Numbered from the stretch's first letter, positions 7,667 to 15,224 are shown. The stretch: 15,717 nt of DNA from JAMLIO01 sp031412575 (GCA_031412575.1 JANODG010000207.1:1-15717); one strand, 5' to 3'. The notes: a model not told the origin generated them from the sequence alone. Numbers and translations are program-made.

Positions 7667-8986
7667 ATGATTCGTTTATGCCTTTCTATTTTTCTGTTAG
7701 CTGTAATTTCTAATTGTGCAGAAAAAGATTATTACGACTATTACAATTACGATGAAAATTACGGTTATATTGAAAGTGGAAATTACAATTACGGCTTAGA
7801 CGGCGATGCCCCAAAATATCAATGCGAACTAACATCCACAGATCTCAAATCTGGAAATCAAAGTTTATGCTCAGGCACTTACTTAAGTGCAAATGTATTC
7901 ATGACTGCAGCTCACTGCGTGGACATTAGGGATAATGGTCGGGTAAATAAATCGGCCCGAAGTTACGAAGTGAAGTGCTACGAAAAATCCTCCCGATCAG
8001 TTAAAGCCATTGCCCTTCATCCTTACAATCAAACTAACAATTTTTATTTTGAAGATGTTTCGGAACCGAATCAGTTAAATCCAGAGAAGATAGCCTTTTT
8101 TTCTGATTATAATGACATTGCTTTGTTGTACACTGAATCTATAGACTTCGAAGAGTATCCTGAATTGCCAACCGAAGAATTTCACAAAGTATCAAATTAT
8201 CGATCTGGTTCATGCCGAATGCTTGGGTACTCGCCCTCGCATTGTAACAGCTCAAATGGTTATGGTTGTTATAGAGAAGGGTTTTCATCTTCTTCGTATG
8301 ACCGACAAGACCTCTTAATTGAAAACAAAGACGAACAGTGCGAGCTGTCGACAGGAAAAAATTGTTATTTAAGTAAACTATTTAAAGATTCTGCTACTGA
8401 AGAAAACCCTTTGTTATTGTCTGTAGGACAACTCGTTAGCGGTCAGGAATCCATTGGAAGTGGTGATTCTGGTTCGGGCTTACTTTGTAAAGACGCTCTG
8501 AATAAGGACATAGTCGTCGGAGTTTTGTCCTACATCGATGATAGCAGTCTGGACAGCCGTTACATCTTCGTTCACACAAAAAATAAGTTAAATTTTATTC
8601 AAGAATTACTAGACATAAACGAGACTGAGTTTATAGCAAAAACGAAAGCTTTTAGCCTGCATCCAGAATATGTTGAAAGATTAGATGTGGCAGAACAAAT
8701 CAAAAACTTAATCGAAAGTTCTCGTATCGAAGTGAATGTAAGTCACGTTTTTATCGACGAATACAGTGAGCTGTTAGCCAAAGAATTTCTACTGTATGCT
8801 ACAAGGAATAAAAGTAGTGTGATTAGAAGGTTAAGTCGTGAAACAAATGTTGTTTTAATATTTTCTGAGTTGAGTTCGTTAGAAAGGTTAATCCTTGATC
8901 CCATCCAGATCGATCAAACGGATAAGGTTACATATATTGAGATCACTACCTCAAGTTCAGATGAGTTGAACAAAATATTTTTATAA
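7667..8986 (+). CDS. Lipoprotein trypsin-like (S1) serine protease with Tyr-rich linker and C-terminal extension
   Basis: This is a 439-residue protein. It starts with a lipoprotein signal (MIRLCLSIFLLAVISNC, lipid-bearing Cys at 17, Asn at -1). Residues 22-42 hold nine Tyr plus many Asp and Asn, forming an unusual surface linker. The S1 protease domain (about 50-315) has an intact catalytic triad: H83 in MTAAHC, D150 in YNDIALL and S268 in GSGDSGSG. Several Cys (53, 68, 84, 104, 183, 193, 201, 225, 233, 274) suggest multiple disulfides, as expected outside the cytoplasm. The last 120 or so residues (320-439) are outside the protease fold, and I do not recognise them. It is likely anchored to the outer membrane and cleaves extracellular or prey/host protein, but that is inference. 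Its stop lies 5 bp from the stop of the converging diheme lipoprotein gene. No strong ribosome site is visible. Confidence 0.85.
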   Translation: MIRLCLSIFLLAVISNCAEKDYYDYYNYDENYGYIESGNYNYGLDGDAPKYQCELTSTDLKSGNQSLCSGTYLSANVFMTAAHCVDIRDNGRVNKSARSYEVKCYEKSSRSVKAIALHPYNQTNNFYFEDVSEPNQLNPEKIAFFSDYNDIALLYTESIDFEEYPELPTEEFHKVSNYRSGSCRMLGYSPSHCNSSNGYGCYREGFSSSSYDRQDLLIENKDEQCELSTGKNCYLSKLFKDSATEENPLLLSVGQLVSGQESIGSGDSGSGLLCKDALNKDIVVGVLSYIDDSSLDSRYIFVHTKNKLNFIQELLDINETEFIAKTKAFSLHPEYVERLDVAEQIKNLIESSRIEVNVSHVFIDEYSELLAKEFLLYATRNKSSVIRRLSRETNVVLIFSELSSLERLILDPIQIDQTDKVTYIEITTSSSDELNKIFL

Positions 8987-8991
8987 GTCGA

Positions 8992-10188
8992 CTAGCGTTC
9001 TGGCGTTCCCGAATTAACCCAAGATTGCACCATATCACGATCATTCTTTCTTAATTGACCTGTGGCTGGCATTGGTGAAACGGTGTCATTCATTCGGGAT
9101 AGGATCAAAGTTGCTGCGGCCCTTGCAGCCATATAATTTGTTAAGTCTAACCGACCGGATCCAGAATTATGACAGCCCGTGCACGATCTATTAAACACTC
9201 TGTAGGGTGACGAGTTACTATTTAACTGTGCAAAAGTAACCCCACCGTCTGGAATAGGAACCTCTGGAAGTTCAACGGGTATTGGCGTATCCACGATTGG
9301 CGGCTCAATCGGATCAGGAAATGCGTTCGTGTGCTTCACTTCGTTAAAATCAAATCCTACAGTTGTTGTCGCTTGAAACCCATTGTAAGCCGAGTACGCT
9401 GCCGCCGAAGAATTCACAAGAGGTACAAAAGTTGTTAGGCTTACAATTTGTGAAATACCCGAATACGTAGTAACCGTTTGTTGTCTTTGACCACCGATAT
9501 TGATCATCATTCCCGATACAGAAATATTTGCGCTGCCGCTATTTAATTGCACAGCGGGATTTCTTATAAAAAGACCAGAAATAACTCCACCTACTTTATT
9601 TAATTTTGCTTCAACTTTTAATTTAGCTTTAAATTTTCCAACCGCCCAAGGCTCGACTTCGGTTTCTAAATCCCACTCCACTGTGACCCAATTGTTGTTA
9701 TCAGCAGTCGGTAGAATATTCGGTAAAACTTTGCCTGTAACAACCAGACTTCCAGAACTGTTTCCACCACCTTGTGATGCGCCCTCAATTAAGCAATCCG
9801 CGTGATCTTCTTTAGCTGTTGTCCAACTTGGTTTAAATGCATCAATCTGAGGTTGCATCGCAGACGAAAAACTATTTCCACCATGAGCGTGAGTCGCTTG
9901 ATAATCGATTAAATTTTCGCCTCGGGCAGAAAACGCGTTAAAGGCCACGTTCAAATTTGGACTACCTTGAGCTGTTGAATGACAGGCCACGCAGTTAGCT
10001 TGTAAAAACGGGTGGTAAGTTCTTTGGAATGCAGCTTTAAGTTGTCCATCACAAACTGTACGATATCCATTCGTCGAAGAAAAACTTTCTCCGGGTACAA
10101 AAGACGAAGGACTACAGTTGTTAAACCCAAACAACAAAGCCGACAGACAGATAAAATAAACAAAATACGTTTTTTTTCGTTTTATCAT
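8992..10188 (-). CDS. Diheme c-type cytochrome lipoprotein (last gene of four-gene operon)
   Basis: This is a 398-residue lipoprotein with its signal ending LLFGFNNC (Cys at 25). It has two heme-c attachment motifs: CVACH (66-70) near the N-terminus and CTGCH (336-340) near the C-terminus. The C-terminal module has MPATGQLRKNDRDMVQSWV, in which M373 is a plausible axial heme ligand; this matches the MPP..xL...E...I..W pattern of planctomycete-type cytochrome domains. Between the hemes lies a region of about 145 residues (145-290) that looks beta-rich and hydrophobic-alternating, then a Pro-rich linker (291-313). The domain order heme, beta domain, Pro linker, heme is uncommon. The ATG is one base past the upstream stop, with AAGG 7 bases before it inside the DUF1501-like gene, so the two are translated in tandem. 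It probably carries electrons at the envelope; the partners are unknown. Confidence 0.8.
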   Translation of the reverse strand: MIKRKKTYFVYFICLSALLFGFNNCSPSSFVPGESFSSTNGYRTVCDGQLKAAFQRTYHPFLQANCVACHSTAQGSPNLNVAFNAFSARGENLIDYQATHAHGGNSFSSAMQPQIDAFKPSWTTAKEDHADCLIEGASQGGGNSSGSLVVTGKVLPNILPTADNNNWVTVEWDLETEVEPWAVGKFKAKLKVEAKLNKVGGVISGLFIRNPAVQLNSGSANISVSGMMINIGGQRQQTVTTYSGISQIVSLTTFVPLVNSSAAAYSAYNGFQATTTVGFDFNEVKHTNAFPDPIEPPIVDTPIPVELPEVPIPDGGVTFAQLNSNSSPYRVFNRSCTGCHNSGSGRLDLTNYMAARAAATLILSRMNDTVSPMPATGQLRKNDRDMVQSWVNSGTPER

Positions 10189-10189
10189 T

Positions 10190-11620
10190 TTAGAACCTTA
10201 AAACCTCATCAAGTTTTGTAGAATTAAAAGATCTTCCCACGATGGATTCAAAAACTGACATTTTATTATTTAATTTTAAATAATTTGCAAAAACAGAAAT
10301 TGCTGCGGCTTCTGGGTTGTTACCAACAACGGTAGTTTCTGCGGCGGCTTGACCTGCTGTGAAATGACCAATTTGATTATTCGAAGTCGCACGTCGACCT
10401 GCAGGATCAAAATAAAGAACATATGCTGCACCTGCAATACCACGATCAGAATTCCAAACTGCATTTCTGTCATTTGACTTGATAGAGCTTACAGCTCCGT
10501 CAGAAGTCACATATAAAAAAAGCGGTCTGTTCATGATAGCTGCTGTTTCTAAAATTCGACCCACTGTGCGCCCCGCTGTTAAATCAGCTGCATCACCTGT
10601 AGTGCGAGTTCCGTTGTGGTAGTCGTAGCCTCCGATCTCAAAAGCAGAAGCTCCGGCGTTTCCTTTTAAAGTATTATAAGTCATCGCCGAAAAAACAAGA
10701 TCTCGGTTTGTGTTTGCAGTTCCAGCGTTGATCCCCCACACTGAACTTAAACTTGCACCCATAGCATCAGTTCTTGGATCGACACCTGTGTTCTGAAGAG
10801 CCGAAAGATCTAAATTTTTCTGATTCGAACAGTCCACTAATTTTTTTACGTTTCCACTAATATTGTTTGAAGCTAATTTTCTTAATTGAGATTCCGATAA
10901 TTTTTGAATTGATTTGGCTAAGGCCACTTTTTGATTTTGGTTTAGTGTTGCACCCAAAGCACCAGCATATCCAAGCGCACCTTGAATGGAACTAAATCCA
11001 CCAACCAGTAATGGGGCTGCTGGTGTAAGTACAGAAGCTAGTTGATTAATACCTGTCATCGAATTACTTCGTGTGCCAAGGTTTGGAAGAAGTGATCCAC
11101 TCAACCCGGCAGCATTCACTAAACCGTTGATTGAAAATCTGTTTTCTCCAGAGTCATCTCTCGATCTAACACATACACCTACAAAAGACGTTTTTGCCAA
11201 CGCAGTAGGAGCTGTTTCTCTAACTCCTTGTAAAAACTTACTGATATAAACATCGTTAACACGACCAGCAAAAGGCACGCTACCGAATTCATATTCTAAG
11301 GGAACATTACCATCACCCAAACCCATCACATCATAGCTTGGTAATGGCTGGCCACCTTGATCCATCGGAACAAAGTTTGCAGCCATGGCTGAACCACCAG
11401 CTAAATTTAAAGATACAACGGGGATCATTCCTGAAGTTGTGGTGACACACCCTTCAGCTGCATGAGCTTGGGGTAATAAAAATTTAAGCCACATTGGAGC
11501 AATTAAAGAGGCCGAGAATGATAACACCCCAGTTGCCAAAAGATCACGACGAGTGACAGGACGACTGTGGCCAATTTCGGCCCATAACGGTTTAGCTTTT
11601 TTATCTGATGAGCGACTCAT
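10190..11620 (-). CDS. Tat-exported DUF1501-like protein, possibly inactive
   Basis: This is a 476-residue protein. Residues 22-54 form a twin-arginine signal (PVTRRDLLATG, then a hydrophobic core, then QAHA with likely cleavage after A54), so it is exported folded by Tat. The mature part resembles DUF1501 proteins, which are distant relatives of the alkaline phosphatase/sulfatase fold. The best sign is FEIGGYDYHNG (328-337), matching the family GGWDxH motif. Other expected motifs look altered: the N-terminal GGNDGLN-type motif reads LAGGSAMAANF (73-83), and a late DH motif reads NSDRGIAGAAY (390-400). The active site may therefore be lost or remodelled; this rests on my memory of the family, not an alignment. 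GGGAG lies 8 bases before the ATG and overlaps the stop of the upstream lipoprotein gene. DUF1501 genes often travel with DUF1800 or planctomycete-type cytochrome genes, as here. Confidence 0.72.
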   Translation of the reverse strand: MSRSSDKKAKPLWAEIGHSRPVTRRDLLATGVLSFSASLIAPMWLKFLLPQAHAAEGCVTTTSGMIPVVSLNLAGGSAMAANFVPMDQGGQPLPSYDVMGLGDGNVPLEYEFGSVPFAGRVNDVYISKFLQGVRETAPTALAKTSFVGVCVRSRDDSGENRFSINGLVNAAGLSGSLLPNLGTRSNSMTGINQLASVLTPAAPLLVGGFSSIQGALGYAGALGATLNQNQKVALAKSIQKLSESQLRKLASNNISGNVKKLVDCSNQKNLDLSALQNTGVDPRTDAMGASLSSVWGINAGTANTNRDLVFSAMTYNTLKGNAGASAFEIGGYDYHNGTRTTGDAADLTAGRTVGRILETAAIMNRPLFLYVTSDGAVSSIKSNDRNAVWNSDRGIAGAAYVLYFDPAGRRATSNNQIGHFTAGQAAAETTVVGNNPEAAAISVFANYLKLNNKMSVFESIVGRSFNSTKLDEVLRF

Positions 11621-11632
11621 TTTTTATACTCC

Positions 11633-12283
11633 CTATAAAGTGATAAATTCTAATGCAGCTAACATTCCTGTGCATGTTGATAAAATTAAATACTGTGTTT
11701 GTGCGGCTGATGTTGATGAACCTGTTGGAATGGCATTTATAAATTCTAATTTACCTTGATTTAAGATAGATTTTTCTTCAGCGGTTAAATTACGACCCCA
11801 AAAATTCTGACCCAATATATCTAAGGTCTGATTAAATTGAGCATCAGTGACAGTAGATACGGCTTTTGTGAAATCTATTTGATTAAAAAATATTCTGTTT
11901 GCAGTGGTCAGTGCTACTTCTTTTCTTATAAGTTCATTACAGAACTGGCTACCTAGGTTGGCAATCGAAACTAACATAGGAGCAGTAACTGACTCTAGGC
12001 TGTAATCGTTTGTCATTAAGGCTTTTCTTGCATTGTATTCGTTAATGATAGTCGACGCATAATCAACACCAGTCACAGACGCCATACTTCGCACTAACTG
12101 ATCAGAAGATTGAATGGTATAATTTTGGTTTTCAATTTTGGACTGAATCGTAGTTAGACCATTACTGTCACTGCCCGAGCTGAAACCATCGATACTTCCC
12201 TGACAGTTCATAAATAATGTCATCGTGGCAGAGCAAACAATAATAACAAACATTGGTTTTTTTAATTTTTTTATAGTTATCAT
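11633..12283 (-). CDS. Lipoprotein of unknown family in cytochrome/DUF1501 operon
   Basis: This is a lipoprotein of about 216 residues, with its signal ending LFMNC followed by QGSIDGFSSGSDSN. I place the start at 12283, not the upstream in-frame ATG at 12292. At 12283 the ATG overlaps the preceding stop as ATGA, and GAGGA sits 9 bases upstream; the 12292 ATG directly abuts that GAGGA and could not use it. The mature part is mostly helical. SDQLVRSMASVTGV and QFNQTLDILGQNFWGRNLTAEEKSIL loosely recall helices found before planctomycete-type (PSD/DUF1592-like) domains, but this is too weak for a family call. There is no CxxCH; two mature Cys (in FCNELI and STCTGM) remain. Its position between a secreted cytochrome-like protein and the DUF1501-like protein suggests it anchors or assembles them. 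Confidence 0.7.
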   Translation of the reverse strand: MITIKKLKKPMFVIIVCSATMTLFMNCQGSIDGFSSGSDSNGLTTIQSKIENQNYTIQSSDQLVRSMASVTGVDYASTIINEYNARKALMTNDYSLESVTAPMLVSIANLGSQFCNELIRKEVALTTANRIFFNQIDFTKAVSTVTDAQFNQTLDILGQNFWGRNLTAEEKSILNQGKLEFINAIPTGSSTSAAQTQYLILSTCTGMLAALEFITL

Positions 12284-13545
12284 TTTACACATTCCTCTGT
12301 TACAGCCACCATTTGATAAAGTCTTTTTAAACTGTAGCCTGTGTCTTCAAAACGTCTTGCATAATACTTTAAGAACGACGATTTATCTTCAAACGAAATA
12401 TCTTTTCTGCACGCAGAATCAAAAACTCTTTTAACCATACACTCACTAAATCTTGAGCTATTCGCAATCTGCTGACCAAAATCTTTTACACCGTAACCTG
12501 GGTCTAAATTTCCTCTCCAACCAAATTTAGCTTCATTGGCCGGGCCACGTGCATTGTTAACAAAAGAGTTATCCGTTGTGACATACCCGTTTGGAAACAC
12601 ACCTGTGTTGGCGTTTAACTTCCCTTCAACTCCACCAACAATTGTCCCATTTGTGTTTAATTGAACATCTCTGTTAGAGATAAAGTCATTCGAAAAATTC
12701 CATTTAGAAAATGCTCCGCGAAAACCATCCATAACTGTGTGACACCCTTTGCAGCTCACTTGGAATTTCGTGTGATCGCCACCAGGGTAACGATCAATGT
12801 CACGCCCAATTCTACTGTCAGAAACCGTAGTGTCTGCCCAATCATCAATGGGCGAACACATGAATTGTCTAAAGGTGAATTCAACAGGACGTCTGTTTGT
12901 TCCTGCAACTGCATGAGAACTTATAAAGGCTCTTGAAGTTAACAGACCTGCAGGATCGGGATTATAAACTACGGTGTTAGTTCTACTTTGTAAAATCAGC
13001 TGACCATCGATAGGCTTTAAAACTTCGTTTAATGGAATGTTTAAATTTTCTAAATCACTAAAATGTGTATTTGATTTAACGATATGGTCATTATATTCCG
13101 AACGAACCATTATGCCTGTAGGAACTTTATTAACGTCAGCTATATATTGGAAGTTTCCCGTTAATAAAGTTCTTGCGTCACGATCATCACGAACTACTCC
13201 AATAAAAGTAGCTGCGAAATCATTAAATGCAGTTTGGATAGTTTCTTCGCGCGTGGACATTTTTAAAGCCATTTGTTTAACAGTGACATTTAAGAAGTCT
13301 GGATGCTCCGTAGCTACTCCGGCCGCTTCATACCATTTGTTGGCATTGATATTACTTTTAATTCTTGGAAGTAAAGGATGGCTTGCAGGAACTTTTGTCC
13401 CGGAAATACGCTCTAATAATCGTTTCGCTTCACGATCTGCATCTACAGCACTAGCCGATGACGGAAGAGCAAGTGACAACATTAATGATAAAGTTACTGA
13501 AAGAAATGATACGTTTAATAAGACTTTTAATGTTACAGTTTTCAT
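12280..13545 (-). CDS. Secreted mono-heme protein resembling DUF1588/DUF1585 (planctomycete-type) modules
   Basis: This is a protein of about 421 residues (numbering below from the adjacent Met at 13548). A Sec signal ends SSASA (30-34). After a helical region, residues 198-290 look like the DUF1588 (PSCyt3) module: AGLLTSRAFISSHA, then a gap, then RPVEFTFRQFMC, leading to the heme site CKGCH (266-270) and TVMDGFRGAFSKWNF, parallel to the family pattern CxxCHxxxDPxGFxxExF. Residues 363-422 (SRFSECMVKRVFDSACRKDISFEDKSSFL...YSLKRLYQMVAVTEE) match the DUF1585 (PSD2) style. The protein lacks obvious upstream PSD modules seen in the much longer planctomycete proteins. It is the first gene of the operon. 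Of the two adjacent ATGs, the second (13545) has AGGGG at a better distance (5 bases). The role is probably redox or structural in the periplasm; no substrate can be named. Confidence 0.75.
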   Translation of the reverse strand: MKTVTLKVLLNVSFLSVTLSLMLSLALPSSASAVDADREAKRLLERISGTKVPASHPLLPRIKSNINANKWYEAAGVATEHPDFLNVTVKQMALKMSTREETIQTAFNDFAATFIGVVRDDRDARTLLTGNFQYIADVNKVPTGIMVRSEYNDHIVKSNTHFSDLENLNIPLNEVLKPIDGQLILQSRTNTVVYNPDPAGLLTSRAFISSHAVAGTNRRPVEFTFRQFMCSPIDDWADTTVSDSRIGRDIDRYPGGDHTKFQVSCKGCHTVMDGFRGAFSKWNFSNDFISNRDVQLNTNGTIVGGVEGKLNANTGVFPNGYVTTDNSFVNNARGPANEAKFGWRGNLDPGYGVKDFGQQIANSSRFSECMVKRVFDSACRKDISFEDKSSFLKYYARRFEDTGYSLKRLYQMVAVTEECVK

Positions 13546-13551
13546 CATTAC

Positions 13552-13582
13552 CCCTACAAAGATCTTATCGACTAACGTAGGG
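13552..13582 (-). promoter_or_regulatory. Possible RBS-sequestering hairpin in operon leader
   Basis: On the minus strand CCCTAC (13582-13577) pairs perfectly with GTAGGG (13557-13552) across a 19-base loop. One G-U pair can be added on each side. The 3' arm contains the AGGGG that is the only ribosome binding site for the operon's first gene (ATG at 13548/13545). If formed, the stem would hide the site, so translation of the operon could depend on unfolding. It is a short stem, and function is inferred only. Confidence 0.35.
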
Positions 13583-13645
13583 AGAATTTAAATATTCGTT
13601 GAAGTAATAAATCGTCTATTTCATTTTAAGACAACAATTTAGGAT

Positions 13646-13689
13646 GAAGTTCACAAAAAATCTCAGTTTGAGAATTTCTGTAGAACTTC
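13646..13689. repeat. 44-nt near-perfect hairpin
   Basis: The left arm 13646-13665 (GAAGTTCACA... to TCTCA) and right arm 13669-13689 (TGAGA... to GAACTTC) pair at 18 positions, with two mismatches and one bulged base, around a GTT loop. On the plus strand it is followed by TTTTC (13690-13694), a weak U-tract. It lies about 120 bp before the transposase-like fragment, so it may be the hairpin end of a decayed insertion element, an old terminator, or a structured leader of the minus-strand operon. Confidence 0.65.
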
Positions 13690-13807
13690 TTTTCAATTTG
13701 GAGGTTAAATCAAACAACATTTTGTAATTAGGATATCTGAAATTCAATTTGGGAACTTTGGTGGAGGCCATCGTACTCTACGTGTTGATTTTCAAACCCC
13801 TTGTTAA

Positions 13808-13957
13808 AGATCCAACCAACGCCATTGCCCTGAAGACACGATACTTTACAAAATTATCCAACAAAATATAGAAACCTTCCTAAAGGTTGCAAGCGATGAA
13901 CACAACAAACCTTTACCGGATTTCGTTGAAAAAGAATTCAGGGAATACCTTATATGA
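13808..13957 (+). pseudogene. IS91-like transposase, N-terminal fragment
   Basis: The plus-strand frame between a stop at 13805 and TGA at 13955 translates to about 49 residues. They include CPEDTILYKIIQQNIETFL, KPLPDFVEKEF and REYLI. This matches the start of IS91-family (Y2, zinc-binding N-terminal) transposases as I recall it: P-E-x-T-x-LY-x-(I/V)-(V/I)-x-x-x-x-E-x-F, then LP-x-FVE-x-EF-x-x-YL, followed by C-G-x-L-x-x-G-F. The fragment stops exactly where the CG...GF segment should follow, and it has no start codon. It is therefore a 5' remnant without catalytic residues. Its end lies one base from the end of the neighbouring lipoprotein gene on the other strand, suggesting a deletion or insertion joined the two. 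Confidence 0.55.
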
Positions 13958-13958
13958 A

Positions 13959-15224
13959 TTAAAAATCTTCACCTATCTCGTCGCCTTCCACTTCTTTGAA
14001 GTTACTATTGCTCCATAAGAAGAAAGCACGTTGGGTTTCAGGATTCACCACGTTTACGTTTTTACCTAAGTGAGCCGCTGGTGAAACTCCACGCATCACT
14101 TCGTAACGACCAGAGCCGTCTTTCTTTAATCGGTATACGATTTTACGATTCAAATCATATAAGAATTCAACTTCAACTAAAGATGTGAAACGAATGTTTT
14201 GGAAAGTGGCACCAGACTGACTTTGGTGACCATAACCATATTTTTGTGGACCGCGGAAAATCTCAAGACCTTCAACAGCTAAGTTTAGTTCAATACGGCT
14301 GGCTTCCGCATACATTAAATTATTTGGATTGGTCGACCAAGCGCTGGTATACGCGCTGACGATGTCACGATCACGGTTTACTCTAATTAGTGTGCGTTTA
14401 CCGTTCCAACCTGTCAGATTGGCTGGGATTGAAGAGTTGTCGTTAGAATACACACCGTCAAAACTAGTATTGATAGGAACACTGTTTATCACACCGTCGA
14501 TGTGATAAACAAATCCCCAACCACCGTTGATAGCATTTAAAAAGTTCCCACCTTGTGATCTGAAGGCTGATAAGGTATGGATGCGGCCATCTGGAGCAAC
14601 CACCGAAGCTACTATTAAACCAATCATATCATCATCACGATCGTCAGAATAAATCGTGGCTTCATTTTGATAAGTTTCAAAAGGAATTCCACTCACAAAC
14701 CCAACTAAATTATTCGAGTTAGCACCACATCTTAAACTGTCGGAGCTTGAAATATAAGACCACGATGATGCCGAAAACGAACTTGAATCTAAACACTCGG
14801 GGGCAAGTCCAGGATTGTCGATGACATTGCCATTAGGTCTCATACCTGGTGTCCAAAAACCTTCGCTGTTTAAAGTTGTAAAACAAAAATTATATTCAGG
14901 TTCACGAACGATGTCAGAGACTTTTTGATAAGTTACCCCACCAGAAATACGACTCCATTGATTAAAGATATTATTTAAAGTTGGGCTGTCATTACCTTGA
15001 ATACGTTGTGCAAGAAGTTCTTGATCCCCTGGTTCTGTCCCATAAATTAGGGCGTACCTAAGTTCGGATTCAACTTGAGCGAACTCTAGTTGTTGTTTAG
15101 CACAGTTTTGAAATGGCAGGATGACCATCAAACCTAAAAAACTAAAAGTCACACCCATTTTGAATTGTCTTTGCTTAAAATAATTCTTTTTTGGATTTAC
15201 CGTTACGTTCTTCATGCCCAACAT
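13959..15224 (-). CDS. Large lipoprotein, possible lectin-like domain, function unknown
   Basis: This is a 421-residue lipoprotein. A long basic n-region (1-22) precedes the hydrophobic core and the lipobox VILPFQNC (Cys at 41). Residues 190-350 suggest a beta-sandwich. SDDRDDDMIGLIVA (193-206) is an acidic turn leading into a strand, similar to the Asp-rich entry of thrombospondin C-terminal/L-type lectin-like domains, and YGYGHQSQSGATFQNIRF (329-346) resembles the closing strand pair of such domains. This domain call is tentative. The tail is acidic (EVEGDEIGEDF). Four mature Cys (114, 143, 166 plus the lipid Cys) are seen. A second possible start is the Met at 15215. The gene stands alone: a palindrome lies just upstream and a transposase fragment abuts its 3' end. 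It is probably surface-exposed or periplasmic and may bind sugars, but that is speculation. Confidence 0.7.
   Translation of the reverse strand: MLGMKNVTVNPKKNYFKQRQFKMGVTFSFLGLMVILPFQNCAKQQLEFAQVESELRYALIYGTEPGDQELLAQRIQGNDSPTLNNIFNQWSRISGGVTYQKVSDIVREPEYNFCFTTLNSEGFWTPGMRPNGNVIDNPGLAPECLDSSSFSASSWSYISSSDSLRCGANSNNLVGFVSGIPFETYQNEATIYSDDRDDDMIGLIVASVVAPDGRIHTLSAFRSQGGNFLNAINGGWGFVYHIDGVINSVPINTSFDGVYSNDNSSIPANLTGWNGKRTLIRVNRDRDIVSAYTSAWSTNPNNLMYAEASRIELNLAVEGLEIFRGPQKYGYGHQSQSGATFQNIRFTSLVEVEFLYDLNRKIVYRLKKDGSGRYEVMRGVSPAAHLGKNVNVVNPETQRAFFLWSNSNFKEVEGDEIGEDF

Larger units (their letters stand above)
13549..13958. other. 410-bp region without an intact gene, probable mobile-element remains
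   Basis: No intact gene of convincing quality lies here. In order it contains the operon leader hairpin (13552-13582), a long hairpin (13646-13689), a short direct repeat TTCAATTTGG (13692-13701 and 13743-13752), and a 5' transposase fragment (13808-13957). A promoter for the minus-strand operon must lie in or near this stretch, but no convincing -35/-10 pair was found. Confidence 0.6.

Noticed and set aside
13037..13591. Plus-strand open frame of 184 codons
   Set aside because: It lies almost entirely antisense to the first gene of the heme operon, which has a signal peptide, a heme motif and a ribosome site; the plus-strand translation shows no family features.
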